From: Tetrahymena thermophila SB210
Taxonomy: Eukaryota > Ciliophora > Oligohymenophorea > Hymenostomatida > Tetrahymenidae
Direction of reading: 5' to 3'
Length of the DNA stretch: 64,000 nt
NCBI RefSeq assembly: GCF_000189635.1
Contig: NW_002476512.1
Coordinates: 1,240,001 to 1,304,000, forward strand
Shown: one piece after another, positions 20,106 to 32,833 of the stretch
Position numbering within the stretch: position 1 is the first letter of the stretch
Layout of the letters: each line of letters starts with the position of its first letter
Program-made: the position numbers and the translations under genes
Notes under the pieces: generated by a model
Database searches by the model: none
Seen by the model: the letters and a program-made list of their open reading frames with translations, nothing else
What the model was told of the DNA's origin: nothing

Positions 20106-22130
20106 TATCTAAAATTTCAGTTTATAGCCTTGAAAAAGGCAGTACTCTTGGGTACTATACATATATATATATAAATTATTTCTACTTATGTAAAAGCAGT
20201 TTTTTTGTTTTGGATATTTTTTTTTATTTTTTAATATAAAATATTAATTTAAAACAATAAAAATCTAAAAGTTAATTAATTTATTTATTTATTTTGATAT
20301 ATGTTCACAAAAAATATAAAAAACAGGTAATAAACTTTTAAGATTGAAAATTATTTAATTTCATTTAATTTAATTAGTATTATATTTTATTTAGTAGATT
20401 GGTAAAATTGAATGGTTTTAATTCATTACTTAATTATTCAATAAAATAAGTCAATGAAAACACTATCTGAATTTACAGATAAAAATTATTTTATATGCTT
20501 TTGGAAGACTAAGTATTATATAAATTATTCTTCTGTTTTTTTTTCAACAATTTGGTTATTAATATATTTCTTAAATTATTCTTCGTCATCAAAGTACATC
20601 ATAGAAGACTCTCTTTCATTGCAAATATATTGTTTTTTTACTTAGTCTGGAGACATTTAGATAGGATTTGTTTCTGTTCTTTATCTGTATTTTTCTTAAA
20701 CAGATAATTTCTCTATTTTTTAGTCAAGAGATATTTTATCATTTTCATCTTAAACAGATGTTATCTCTTTTTATAATATTTCTTCTCTCTCTTAAGACAT
20801 TCTTATAGTATTGATTTTTTTTTATCTGTTTGTTTTATTATTATTTGTTTTATATTTTATATTTGATTGAAATTAATAATATTTCAACGTAAAGTAAAAT
20901 AAATAAAAGCATCTAGAACAGATTTTAATATCATAAGTAAATATTAAATAATAAAATAGTTTTATAAATAATTCAATCTATTTCACAGGTAAGATAATTT
21001 TAAACTTATAATAGCTAACATTTAGATTGCTTGAGCTAATTTACTTTTGATTCAGGATAAACAACTGCGAAAAATTTCTAATAGATTTTTAAGTGTAAAG
21101 TAATATAAAACTTTATTTTGATGATCAAAAAAGAATTTATAAAATATTGTCTGATTATATCCTTTTAATGGAAAATCTATTCTAAAACTGACAGAAATCT
21201 CGAATGGATTTTTAAGTGTAGAGTAACATAAAAAATTTGTTCGATGAGGATTAAAAAAAATTGTTAATATTGTCTAATTAGTTCTTTTTAAAAATAGATA
21301 AAATTTATTTGCTCTATTTTAATCAAAATATTTCTTCTTTATTATTTTTTTCTAATTCAGAATTAAATATGAAAAAATAGTTTATTTCTTCTTATTTATT
21401 TTTATATTTTTAAAGATGTAATATATATTGCTATTATTTTAAAAGAAAATTTTGATTGATAATTAAATACAATAAATCTCCAAGAGTGGTCAATATAGAC
21501 AGAGTTCACTGTATATTGATTAAGTAATACATTTTTATTACAAATACATTTTTTATAAAAATATTATTTTATTTTGATACTTCTCCTATGGTTTATAAAA
21601 ATCAATTGTAAATTAAAAGTCGTCAGAATCTTTAATAATAGGAAGAGATATTATCCTCGCTGATAATAAAAATAGACATATAAAGTATTTAATTAATAAA
21701 ATACTTTTATATAAAATTATAAGTGCTTCACAAGAAAGATAATTTAAAAGTACATAATAAAATATAATTAATAAGCATATTTATTGAGATAAGAACTAAA
21801 ATATTTAATACATACAAACAACAACTAATCATTAAATTTTCTGAATATTAATTTTATTTACTAACTTTTGTATATCTATCTTTTAATGCATTTTTTTTTG
21901 AATTTATTATAAATTGGCATTTATAGCATTTAAATATGTGAAAAAATGGTTATATTGTTTATTAGTAAAATGGTTCCTTACTCAATTACTTAATAATAAT
22001 TAATTATATCTTATAAATAATTTTATTAATAAATAGATAAATAAATGACTAATTTTAAAAATTTAAAGATTACAATATAAAGGGAAAAGTGAGGTCTGGA
22101 GACTAATTTTTAGGACCAGCTTTTTTTTAA
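20106..22130. repeat. array unit C with full upstream flank
   Basis: The left 1.25 kb copies unit B almost base for base. From about 21350 it continues with the flank also seen beside copy A (aattaaatatgaaaaaatag, then ccaagagtggtcaatatag near 21480, and an aagcatatttatt region near 21770). Apart from the short minus-strand ORF at 20438-20800, no coding sequence was seen. Confidence 0.8.
20438..20800 (-). CDS. short E2-like paralogue lacking the UBC core (copy C), 120 aa
   Basis: Same architecture and length as copy B: ATG at 20800, TGA at 20438-20440, fully open. It differs from B by a few substitutions, such as MSPDQVKKQ for MPPHQVKKQ, MMYF for MIYF, QFKKY for QFNKY and EEQFIQY for EEQVIQY. 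Most observed differences keep the frame and are conservative, which is compatible with, but does not prove, selection on protein. It lacks the E2 active-site Cys region. Function unknown. Confidence 0.55.
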
Positions 22131-22202
22131 AAGGTTATAATATGGTTAGGGTTGGGTTTATTATTGTTGGACCGGCGATAATTGCTCCTATCTATTATAT
22201 AT

Positions 22203-22520
22203 CATTGTATAATTTAACGATGCTCCATAGAAAGGAGTACCTTTAGGTCCTTCAATAGTTAAGTATATTAAATTAGGATTTTAATAATTATAATTGAGTT
22301 TAACTCCTTATATTTAATTTTATTCGTAGTGAGATATCTCTCTTTATAATCTTTTTACTTAGCGTGGACTCATTTAGTTAGGAATTGTTTCTATTCTATA
22401 TATGTATTTTTTTTAGAAAACAGGTAATTTCTTTATTTTTTAGTCAAGAGATATTCTATCATTTTTATCTTAAACAGATTTTATCTCTTTTTATAATATT
22501 TCTTCTCTCTCTTAAGACAT
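22203..22520 (-). pseudogene. 5' fragment of E2-like gene (copy D)
   Basis: Reading from the ATG at 22520, the frame is open and gives the cleanest N-terminus of the family: MSQEREEILQKEIKSVQDKN, then MSPRQVKRLQREISHYEQNQ (a typical UBC helix 1), then YLTIEGPKGTPFYGAS. After about 22203 similarity to the E2 core stops; the frame runs on into unrelated flank without the FP-YPF-PP motif, active-site Cys or C-terminal tail. The break lies next to a small GC-rich patch (22143-22175). This looks like a truncated gene copy. It shows that copy A's E2 frame is genuinely continuous with the conserved N-terminus. Confidence 0.7.
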
Positions 22521-23900
22521 TTGACAGTACTGATTTTTTTGTTTGTTTGTTTGTTTTATAATTATTTGCTTTATATTTTTTATTTGATTGAAATTAATAA
22601 TATTTCAGCATAAAGTAAAATAAATAAAAGCATCTAGAACAGATTTTAATATCATAAGTAAATATCATATACTAAAATAGTTTTATAAATAATTCAATCT
22701 ATTTCACAGATAAAATAATTTAAAACTTATAACATATAGTTTGCTTGAGCTAATTTTTGATTCAAGATAAACAACTGCTAAAAATTTTTTCTAAAACTAA
22801 CAGGGATCTCTAATAGATTTTTAAGTGTAAAGTAATATAAAATTTTATTTTGATGATCAAAAAAGAATTTATAAAATCTATATTATCATCATATCCTTTT
22901 AATGGAAAATCTATTCTAAAACTAATAGGAATCTCAAATGAGTTTTAAGTGTAAAGTAATATGGTCTATTTATTTCCTTTTGGCAGAAAATTTATTTCTT
23001 TTTAAAAATAAATAGATAAATTTGCTCTATTTTAATCAAAATATTTCTTCTGAATTATTTTTTTCTAATTCAGAATTAAAAATGAAAAAATAAATAGTTT
23101 ATTTCTTCTTATTTATTTTTATATTTTAAAGTTGGAATATTGCAATTATTTTAAAAGCAAATTTCGATTGAAAATTAAATACAATAAATTCTCCAAGAGT
23201 GGTCAATCAATATAGACACATTTTAATGTATATTTATTAATTATTTGATACATTTTTTGATAAAAATATCATTTTATTTTGATGATACTTCTTCTAAGGT
23301 TTTTAAAAATCAATTGTAAGTTAAAAATCATCAGAATATTTATTTAACAACAGAAAGAGAGATTCTCCTTGCTGATAATAAAAATATTTAATATAAAAAT
23401 TAATTAATAAAATACTTTTATAAATAATTATAAATACTTCACATGAAAGATGATTTAAAAGTACATAATAATTTCTAATCAATAAGCATATTTAGATAAG
23501 AACCAAAATATTTAATACATATAAACAACTTTATCAATAAAATACTTTTTTTAATAAATTTCCAAAATTAAGTTTTCTGAATATTAATTTTATTTACTAA
23601 CCTTTTTTTGAAAAACTAGAATACTTTCTTTTTTTCAATTTATTTTGAATTGACATTTGTGTTTTATTAACTTATTGTAATCTAATAGATAAAAAAATTA
23701 TTAAAATATTTTTAAATCTAAATCTATTGCATTTAAATTTGTGAAAAAATTGTTAAATTGTTTATTGGTAAAAAAAATTATATCTTACTCAATTAGTTAA
23801 TAAGAATCAATTATAGCTTATAAATAATTTTATTAATAAATAGATAAATAAATAAATGACTAATAATTATTTAAAAAATTCAAAGCTTACATAAAATAAG
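22521..23900. repeat. upstream flank of copy D, last unit of the array
   Basis: The flank is homologous to those of copies A and C: ctaacaggga near 22798, the gatgatcaaaaaagaattt string, ctccaagagtggtcaat near 23190, and an aataagcatatttagataag region near 23480. It is more diverged and contains small private insertions. Similarity fades by about 23900. No coding sequence recognised. Confidence 0.7.
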
Positions 23901-26749
23901 ATATAAATTTAACATTTATTTGATTAAAAAATTAAGAAGAAAAATGAAATAAAAAAATGTAATGAGGTGTATGATTTGTTTGTTTACTTGCTTTAAAAAT
24001 TTTAATTAAAAATTTAAATATATTTTGAAAAGATTTGAATAAAAATTTAAATATATATTTTAATTTAATCGAAGAACAAGAAAATAAATTGATTTTGATC
24101 TAATTAATAACTATCTATCTGGTTGGTTGGGTAGAACAAGAAGGAAATTTAATTTATTAAATTTTTCATTTTTGCGCTTGAGATAAAAATTTTAATTTGG
24201 GGGCAAGTGAAACTATTATTTTCAAAATAGATAATTCCAAGAATAATAAATTTGTTCTATTAGAAAAATAGAAGGAAAAGAGCGAACATCTGTTTGAAAA
24301 AATTGGATTTCAACAATTTTGTATTAAGTGGGGTGAATCAGAAGGTGAGAGTGTTTGGATACGTTCTTTCTGATCAAAAATTAGAAAATTTTACTTGTTT
24401 CTGATCAAATTAAATTTTTGAATAAAATAATTTATATGCAATGTAAGTAAGTTAGTATGTCCTTTGAAAATTAAATTTCTCGAGTATATATTTATTATAA
24501 TAATTCGAAGAATAAATTTAATTATAGTTTTTTTTCCCTTCTTTTTTATTTTTATCTTTCAAAGCAAACTCTCTCTCACTCTCTCTTGTTTTGTCTTTAC
24601 AAGCTTTTCTTTGTATTTATTTATTTACTTACTAAAATTTTAATTTTCAAAGGCTCTTTTATTTAATTAATTAATTTTCTACTTCTAGGCTTAAGATTTG
24701 TATGGAAATAAATTCAGGAGGAAGAAAAACCCTCATTAAATCTAAAGAAAAAGGTAAAGTTAAAAATTAAATTAGCGATTGCCATTCATGAGATGAGAAA
24801 AATTCAAATAGAGATAAAAATTGTAATTTATAAAGAATTAGATTTTTTTTTTCTATTAATAATATCGTAACTGAAGGAAGGAAGGCAAATCTTTTCTTTT
24901 TTTCGTTCTTTGGTTAGTTCGGTCAATAAATCAATAAATAAATAAATAAATTTTTCTATCTTAAAATTTAAATATAATATCTTTCATTTATCATTTTTTT
25001 CTCCTTCGTTTCGTTTAAAATTTGTACATTCAAATTTCGAGTTAAGTATAGCTTACTTTAGCAAATATAGAATCAATTAATTTTATCTAGCAATAATCAG
25101 TTATGTTTTTTGAGTTAATTTTAATGTAAATTTAGAATCTAAATGTATTATTTTTAGGATGATAGTAATTGCTTTTGATTTTGAATATATATATGATGTA
25201 AATACCAGTTTTAGGCTCTTTTAAAATTACAAATTAATAAAAAAGCTAGCCAGAATTATATTTTTGGATATAAGGAAAATAAGAATAGATTAAAACAAAA
25301 GAAGGCAGTCAATTATTACAAAAATTATTCAAATAATTATGAGAAATTATAATGCAGACAAAAATTTTTTCTTATTAAACATGCAGATATTTTTTCAAGG
25401 TTACTTACTATTTTTGCAAGATATAATCCATAGATAGATAGATATATTTTTTATATAGGGTCAATACTAATTAAAATATTTGTAGTTATTTATTCAAATA
25501 TGAAAGCCTTAACAAAAAGAAGATCATTGGTTGGTGGGGAAAAATTTAATCACTTGTCGAAATTAAATTAAATTGGCTTAGGCTTGACTAAAAGCCTATT
25601 AATGAGCAATAAAATAGAGAAAGGATATTCTTTTATAGTAGTAATTTTTTATTATTAATGGTTAATAAATATATCTAGCAGAAACAAATGTATGTCTGCT
25701 TTTATTTGGTCAGAAATAAAAACAGTAAAGAAGAAATTAAAAGGGGGGGAATTTTTGAAAAAATGATCAAACCCAATGCAAACTGAAATAATAAGTGCTT
25801 GCTTTTTTCTTAAAAATCAAATAGAATTTAAAAATAATTATGACCAATTAAGATATGAAAATATAAAGGAGTAAAAAAATAAACATAGAAATACTGCTTG
25901 ATTGGTTTTGATACAATAATTTAATAAGGGAGTATTTATTCGTAGATCTATGTATGCATCAAAATATTAATTTTTTTTAAGCTTATTATTTTCAAACAAA
26001 AACCTAAAATCAAATGCCTAGCTAGTTAGCTGGCTGACTAACTTCTCAGTGAAAATATGGTTTTTGCTTGTTTGTTTAATTTATTTAATCTTTTATCTAT
26101 CTTTCTTTACAAGTGTATATTATAGTAGTAAATATTAAACAAACAAACAAACAAAAATCAAAATTAAAATAAGTTAAACGAATTAAGGAAAAACTGGATA
26201 GCAATTATTAAATTCTTTAATAAATTAATATATTTGTTTGTTTTTTTTGTTATTTTAATTATTCATTAATCATTGATTTATAGATAGATAGATACCAAAA
26301 GAATAGCTAAGCCAAAAAATATACTTTAAATTGATCATACTCTATAATATACAAAAATGAATGAATGAATGAATTATTTAGCGAAGAATGAATAAATGAA
26401 TAAGAAAATAAATAGATTTCTTTTTGTATTAATTTAATAAATTAATTATCATTTTAGATTAGTAAAAATAAATTCATATTTTATGATATACTTAATATAT
26501 ATATAAGGTAAATTACACATTAAATATAAAGAATTTAAAGAGTAAATTAACAACAAAATCATACAACAGTGCATTCAAGATAAACAAAAAAATCAAAACT
26601 AAATCAAACAAATCAAAAAAAAAAAAGAAGGTAGCTTGCTTTCCATTTTACAGCTAATACAAACCCATCTTCTTTACCAAATTAAAATCAAAAGGATAAA
26701 TAAACCTTAATTTAAAAGTATTTTAAAGCAAATTATTCATTATTAAAGC
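23901..26749. other. 2.85-kb gene-free region 5' of the 26750 gene
   Basis: This stretch is A/T-rich but less uniform than other gaps, with short simple repeats (ttgtttgttt, gatagata, atgaatgaatga at about 26357) and small GC-richer patches. One 63-codon open stretch at 24182-24373 (+) (GASETIIFKI, then SEHLFEKIGFQQFCIKWGES) looks more protein-like than its surroundings, but has no start codon and no supported splice partner. The region may be a long 5' UTR plus promoter of the downstream gene. Confidence 0.45.
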
Positions 26750-27808
26750 ATGGATTCCAGAGACGAAGGTTGCGATTCTCTTTTCGAAGAGCCTTAAATT
26801 TTAAACGCGCTTTTTAAGTATAGCATTCTTTAAACTGAATAGCTCAAATTTTAGAATTTTCGAACTCCTAGCGTTAGAAAGGTTTTCTACCAACCAGACT
26901 CTAACATTGTTCAAAAGATCTTGAATGATTGCAGTCACATTATTCAAAATCACAAGGATTTAATTGAGAAATTACCTTAAAAAAAATTATGTACTTTAGA
27001 GCCTCACGAGCAATAGCAGCGTTTGCTCTTACAAAATAATATTAGCAATAATAATAATAATAACAATAATTCCCTTAATTCATCTACTAATTCGCTTGAA
27101 GGTTCTATTGAAAACGCTTAATCTAACTTGCTAAAGCAGCCTCTTGTTAATCCCTTTTAGCAAAGCCAAAACCTAGTGCGCTAAATTGAATAACTCACTC
27201 AAGAATTCGTGAAGGGTCGCGTTTATAGATGTGATTAAGATGCCGATTTAAAAGAATTAGAAAGCAAATATAGTGAAAACGGAGGCTAATCAGTCAGAGA
27301 AGGCAATTAAGTTGGCTCTTCTGACAACCTCAGCAACGCTAATAATCAAGAAGTCTTGAGATACATATAAAAGCGTAGTCGTCGTCCAAGGGCAGATCAA
27401 ATTGTAAAAAAAGTCAAGGAAGATACCAAAAACTTGCTTCGTAACTATGGCAATGCTTAGAGTCGTTTTATATTAAATAATATGTATTCCAAGAGAATGA
27501 TGGAGAAATTCTTTGACAACAACTAAGATAAAATTGAAGATTTCAAAAAATGGGTGCAACAACAAAAGTTGGAAAACTTTGAATAATTCAAAAACATCTG
27601 GCATGTTAGCAACGGTGAGCAATATTAAGAATACAAAGTACTCTTTAGAGAAATCTGCTTCGATTTCTACGAAAATCACGCATCTGTCTACGTGCTTGGC
27701 TCATAGATGAGATCAGAAGACACTCGTAAAACTCATATAAAATACATCTGCAGATTCTTAGAAGGTATTGTTGACCCTGCAAGCTTCTACTACTTCAAAA
27801 AGAATTGA
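26750..27808 (+). CDS. uncharacterised Gln/Asn-rich protein, 352 aa
   Basis: A single intronless frame runs from the ATG at 26750 (MDSRDEGCDSLFEEPQI) to the TGA at 27806-27808 (FYYFKKN). The middle has an Asn run (residues about 105-115) and Gln/Ser/Asn-rich linker. The C-terminal 150 residues look folded and are basic then acidic/aromatic: RSRRPRADQIVKKVKEDTKN, MMEKFFDNNQDKIEDFKKWV, REICFDFYENHASVYVLGSQ and KYICRFLEGIVDPASFYYF. No membrane segment or signal peptide. The disordered N-terminus plus a compact C-terminal domain is compatible with a regulatory or nucleic-acid-associated protein, but I do not recognise the domain. Codon use is notably richer in C and G than in neighbouring genes, which in ciliates can go with high expression. 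Confidence 0.85.
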
Positions 27809-30782
27809 TTAATCATCATTATCAATCAACCAACAGCACTTAGGTATGTGAAATTTTATTGATCTAAAAATAAAAGATTCACATTCACTTCAAAATATAA
27901 CTTTAAAAACAAATAAACAAACACAAACAACAAATAAAGATCTTAAAACATAAATCAGAGGATTGAAGTAATCATCATTGAGTGCTTCAACCAACCAACC
28001 AACAAACCAACCAATCAACAGATTTATTTATCTTTCTATTTATCTATCTATCAATTCATCCTTAATATCAAAAAAATTAAACATATTACATAAATTATAA
28101 TATATTATTATTTTAAATATACACATTCTCACACTGTCTAGTTCTTTTTTAAAAAAACAATCAATATAATCATCAATTTAAATTCATCTGAGAGTCTCAA
28201 CAAGTTATCTTTTCTATTATAAAAGAGAGCTGCTACTTTGAATAAAGATGTAAAAGCAAACATTTATCACTTATTTCTTGTTTACAATGTCTATGATATT
28301 TGAAGAAGGAGTATATTTTGTTTATTAATGCAAACAAATATCTATTTGATCAAACTTATATTTAGTTAAAATAAATGCAAAACACTTTTACAAATTTAAA
28401 AAAACTTTAAGGATAAAGACTTCCTTTTCCTAATCTGTTACTTTAATTCTTTGAAAATTAAACGGAAAATAACAACCAAAAGTAAGAAAGAAAAGTAGAA
28501 AAATGAAATAAGAAATTAATAAAAATTCAGAGAAGAAAATCTGGTTTAATTATTAAAAAATATTTTTAATCTCAAGAAAATAAGAAAATGAGCGAAAAAT
28601 CTATTAAATTTAACTATTTTTCTCAAATTTTGTGAAAAAAATTAAAAAAGAAAAATAGTTTGTTTGTCTGTCTCTCTGTCTGCGATAAGCGATAAGGAAA
28701 AATTTAATTTAGAAAAAAATAAAAATATAATAATTTAAAGTTTTAAATTTAGCTAATAAACAAACATTAAGTCTATCTAATTAAATCAAGCAAATTTCAT
28801 AGATCCATGCTTCCTTTCAAAAAATTAAGGTCTAAAATAAAATAAAGGCAAAAATAAACATTTAAAATAAGAAAAATGTGATAGAGTTAATGAAATTAAA
28901 AATATAACCTTTTTTTTCAGTGCTTTAATAAATTATCATTTTTCACCAAAAATTCTTTATTCCTAATGAATTACAATCTAAAAAGGTGAAATAATCAAGG
29001 ATTTTCAACTTACATTGGTCGAATTTAATAATTAAATATGTAATTCGTTGTCTCAAAATATCTTTCTTGCTATATATATTTATATAGCTAGTTTTCAAGA
29101 GCTTTTAATCTTTTCAAAAAATAAAATCAATAAAAAATTCTGTGATTGGCCCATCATTTAGAATTAATAAAAAAGAGCGCGAAATTCAAAAAAAAAAAAG
29201 CCAACAATATCGTTAAAAATTTGAAGAAGAATAAGAAATTATTTTATCAAAGCGTTAAAAAATAATAATGGTGAACATGACAAATAATATTAAGTCATTA
29301 AAAAATTAATTATTAAAAAATTAAATCCGAGGCTTGAGAAAATAATGAATCATAATATTAAATCTATCCTAAAAATTATCCCTCTTACTTTTTTTAGGTT
29401 ATTTAATTTGATCTTTCTTAAAACAGCTTTGATTACAGAAAATAGAAGAGAAGAATTTATAGCTAGTAAAAAACAAAATTAATTAAAAGCCTTTATTTAA
29501 ATTTAGTAACAAACAATCAGCCAAATTCTTATTAATCAAATCTACCCAGACAGATCCTTAATAAACTCTTTCTGAATTAACATTTTTATAATTTCGTTCA
29601 CCCTCTTAGTCATCAGGAAAATTTAATTTAAAATCAAATTAACAATTGATTCTAAAATACATACAATTAATTGCTTTTTAAGATGGCTAACTTTACCTAA
29701 CTAAAAAAACTTATTAAGTATCTTACCAAATATTAGCATCACTTATTTGCCTTTTGCTGATTGAGCATTTGAATTAAATTTCTCAAAATAGATTTACCTT
29801 TAAAATAAAATTAAATGGTATTTTTAACAATTAATTTTCTTTGCTGAAAATAAAATCAAGAATAAAAACCAATCAATGATCGAATGAGCTAAGAATAGCT
29901 TAGAAAGCCTTTTAAAATTAAAATCATAGTATGCAGCTTAAGTATCTTGAGAACCACTTTACAATAGTTATTATCATAATAAGATTAAGAAAAGAAGTTT
30001 AACTCTCTATTATTTATAACACCCAACCAAACCTTTTATTATAAAAAATCAACATTATAATTAAATATAATCTCTAAAGCATCGCTTGATATTATTGTCT
30101 GTAAATTTGTGTATATTTATTAACCTTCCTATTGTGCATATGAGTTTTTATAGTTTTTAATTTATATTCATAAATAAATATTACTAAAATCATTTTTTTT
30201 TTTTCATAAACAAAAATTATTTCCAAAAATAAATTAATTTTATAACAATCATAATGAATTTAAATTTTGCATGTCTTCAATAAGGTATGTTCTAAGTTGA
30301 ATTTGTATTTTTTGCCATAAAAACATAAATTTTCATTTCAAACAAATTTTACTCAAAAATTTTTATGTTTTATGGAAAATTATATTTAATTTAATAATTA
30401 ATGTAATATTTGAGGATATTTTTTTGTTTTACAGGCATAAAAAACTTTCATTTTAAAGATATTTTAGAAAAACAAAATAACTAACTCTAAAATATTTTTT
30501 ATAAGAAATTATTGATTGATCGATTAAATAAATAAATAAATTTGATTAATTTATATATTTTAAATGATTAAAAAAGAATTTTAATTCAAAATATTTATTT
30601 AATAAAGATTATTTTTATTAGATATCACAATTTAATTTATTTAAAATCTATTTAATAAAAAATAAATTTTTGTAATATTTATATTTTATTTTAATGGAAT
30701 TTTTTATAACTAAATGTAAAAATATTTTAATACAAGCAAATATTTAAATAACAAATATAGCTAGCTTAATATTAATAAATCA
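27809..30782. other. 3-kb gene-free region 3' of the 26750 gene
   Basis: A/T-rich sequence with scattered simple repeats, including caaccaaccaaccaacaaac (about 27988-28015) and tttatctatctat runs. No frame with convincing protein composition on either strand, no RNA gene recognised. It may include a long 3' UTR. Confidence 0.45.
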
Positions 30783-31460
30783 TCATTTAGCTTTATTTTA
30801 GATTAGCCACTTATGAACAATCAGAGTATAAATGCTTCCAATGTAAATTAGTAAATAAAATAAATAAAATAATGAATCTCCATTAAATTTTTATTATCTA
30901 TTAGATTGCGCAAATTAGAAGGTTAAAAATGTTGATAATAATAAACCTATTGACAACATTATTTTAGTTGTAAGTGGAGAAGGATCGTAAAAGAGAATGA
31001 AATAAATAATTATCAAAGGTATAACAACTATCTTCTCTAAATCCTTGTTAACTCTACTTAATAATACGTATAAAATTATACATATTATACCAAATAGAAT
31101 ATGCATAACTATGAGAGGATTAGACCAAGTGATTGTACAGTTCATGATGTATAAGTACATTGACTGGCAAATCTTCCAGTTTACTATGGCACAGCTTAAA
31201 CAATACATTAAATTTGGATGAGTTTTATTCCTTTCGAGAAAATAATGTCTGAACAAAATGAATGTGTTAAGTAGTAATATCACTAAGTAGACTTCCTTTT
31301 CTATTTCTAAAAAGTAGCTGAGTGCAAAATGAATATATTAAGCTAGAATTACCAAAAATAAAATATAGTTATAATCCTAAGCAATTTTATAGGGATAAAA
31401 ATAGCAAAAAACTCCAAATAGAATAGCCTCAGTAATAAGCAATGGATTGAGAATAATCAT
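30783..31460 (-). CDS. multi-pass membrane protein, 225 aa, unknown
   Basis: An intronless ciliate-code frame runs from the ATG at 31460 (MIILNPLLITEAILFGVFCY) to the TGA at 30783-30785 (KWLIQNKAK). Hydrophobic segments follow one another almost without pause: residues about 3-22, 35-55, 60-78, 90-115, 123-145, 152-170, 175-195 and 205-222, so seven or eight membrane helices are likely. Polar loops hold LERNKTHPN, LSRVNKDLEK and YDPSPLTTK. Conserved-looking residues include an NW-KICQS segment in helix 4 and a DPSP loop. A seven- or eight-helix membrane protein of this size could be a small transporter, TLC- or TMEM-type protein; I cannot place it. Confidence 0.75.
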
Positions 31461-32833
31461 TTCTTTTCAGACGATTTTATAAATTATTATTTTTTTAATT
31501 TATTTGATAAAGATATTTTTATTATTGAGATCTGAATTTCCCTTTTTATCCACGAATTATAAAAGTTGAGATTAAATGTTTTATTAATTTTTATTTTTAA
31601 ACAAATTAGATAATGAATAAATAATTTAATTTCCTAATTTGCTATTAATTTTTTGATTTCTATTTTTAACTTAAACAAATAAATATGAAGGTTAATATTT
31701 TACAAATATTTTATTATTTTCTGCTATCTAAAAATTTAAAAGAGCAGAACTACATATTTAATAGAAAAACTGAATTTATTTAGCTTCTTTTTTTAATTTA
31801 AAAAGGTTATTTATGTATTATATTATTTAATAATCTTAAATTAATTGATACAATTTTTTTTAAATGATACTGTATTGTCATATACTTTGAATCAGACAGA
31901 CTTAAAAAATCATTTATTATTAAAAGATTTGAAAATTTTCATTTTAGAATTAATTAATTATTTTTCGATTTAGTAGAAAATCTTTGCTAAGTATTACTTT
32001 TTTTATTTTTTTATAATAAATTTTATATTTATGTGTAAAATTATTAATCCAGTTTCATTTATTATCTAAAAAAATTAGATTTTTATGAGATCCAAAGCTC
32101 ATATAATGATAATCAAATATTGATTATTTTTAGTATTTCTTTGTAAAAAAATATTTTGTGTATGTAAAATTACTTAATTTTTAAAAAGAAAAAGTATTAA
32201 AATAAAAGGCATTATTCTTTTTGTAAAGTTTTAAGAAAATAGTTAACTAATAATTCATTTTTCAAAGAATTAATAAAAAGATTTGCTTATAATAAATAAT
32301 TAATTTTAAAAATTAATCAAATTAAAAGATGTTTTAATAGAAGTTTGAGTTTTTGACATTAACAATTTATAAAAAAATATTTTTTTATATTTATTTAAAA
32401 ACTAAATTAAAATAATTAAATTTTAAAAAATTTTTACATTCAATTTTAATAATTCAACCACCTTTACTTTGTTTCAATAAAGATTTTAATTAATAAATTA
32501 TAATGCTTTTTTGTTTGTTTTTTAGAAGGCAAATAATTGATTAATGATAAGGAAAATTTTGATAAATAAATTGGAATGAATATTTAATTATTTATTCGAT
32601 AAAAAATATTTAAAATTAATTAAATTTTCAAATATTTTCAAATATAACTTATTGCGATTAAATGCATTTTAATTTATATTAATCAAATCAAATCCAATTA
32701 ACTTTTCTATGTTCCTTTGGAGAGAGATCAGTAAGTAGAAAAATTAAAAACTAATTAATTAGAAAAAGATACAACAAACTATTTGTTAAGCAAATTAAAA
32801 ATACAAGAAATCTATATATCTAGGAATTTAATA
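31461..32833. other. divergent intergenic region, nothing recognised
   Basis: A/T-rich sequence lies between the starts of the membrane-protein gene (-) and the DNAAF9-like gene (+); both promoters should lie here. No reading frame, RNA gene or notable repeat was seen. Confidence 0.5.

Noticed and set aside
19128-20645. Repeated plus-strand ORFs beginning MKTLSEFTDKNYFIC at 19128 and 20454
   Set aside because: They are antisense to the conserved C-terminal tail of the E2-like copies; the minus strand gives a longer frame with a shared start, and copy A carries the E2 motifs on that strand.
22143-22156. Telomere-like string ggttagggttggg
   Set aside because: The Tetrahymena telomere unit is GGGGTT; this is a single short irregular string inside an array, not a repeat run.
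24121-24133. ggttggttgggta as a possible chromosome breakage sequence
   Set aside because: It does not match the 15-bp Tetrahymena breakage sequence as I know it, and telomere addition would not leave continuous sequence on both sides.
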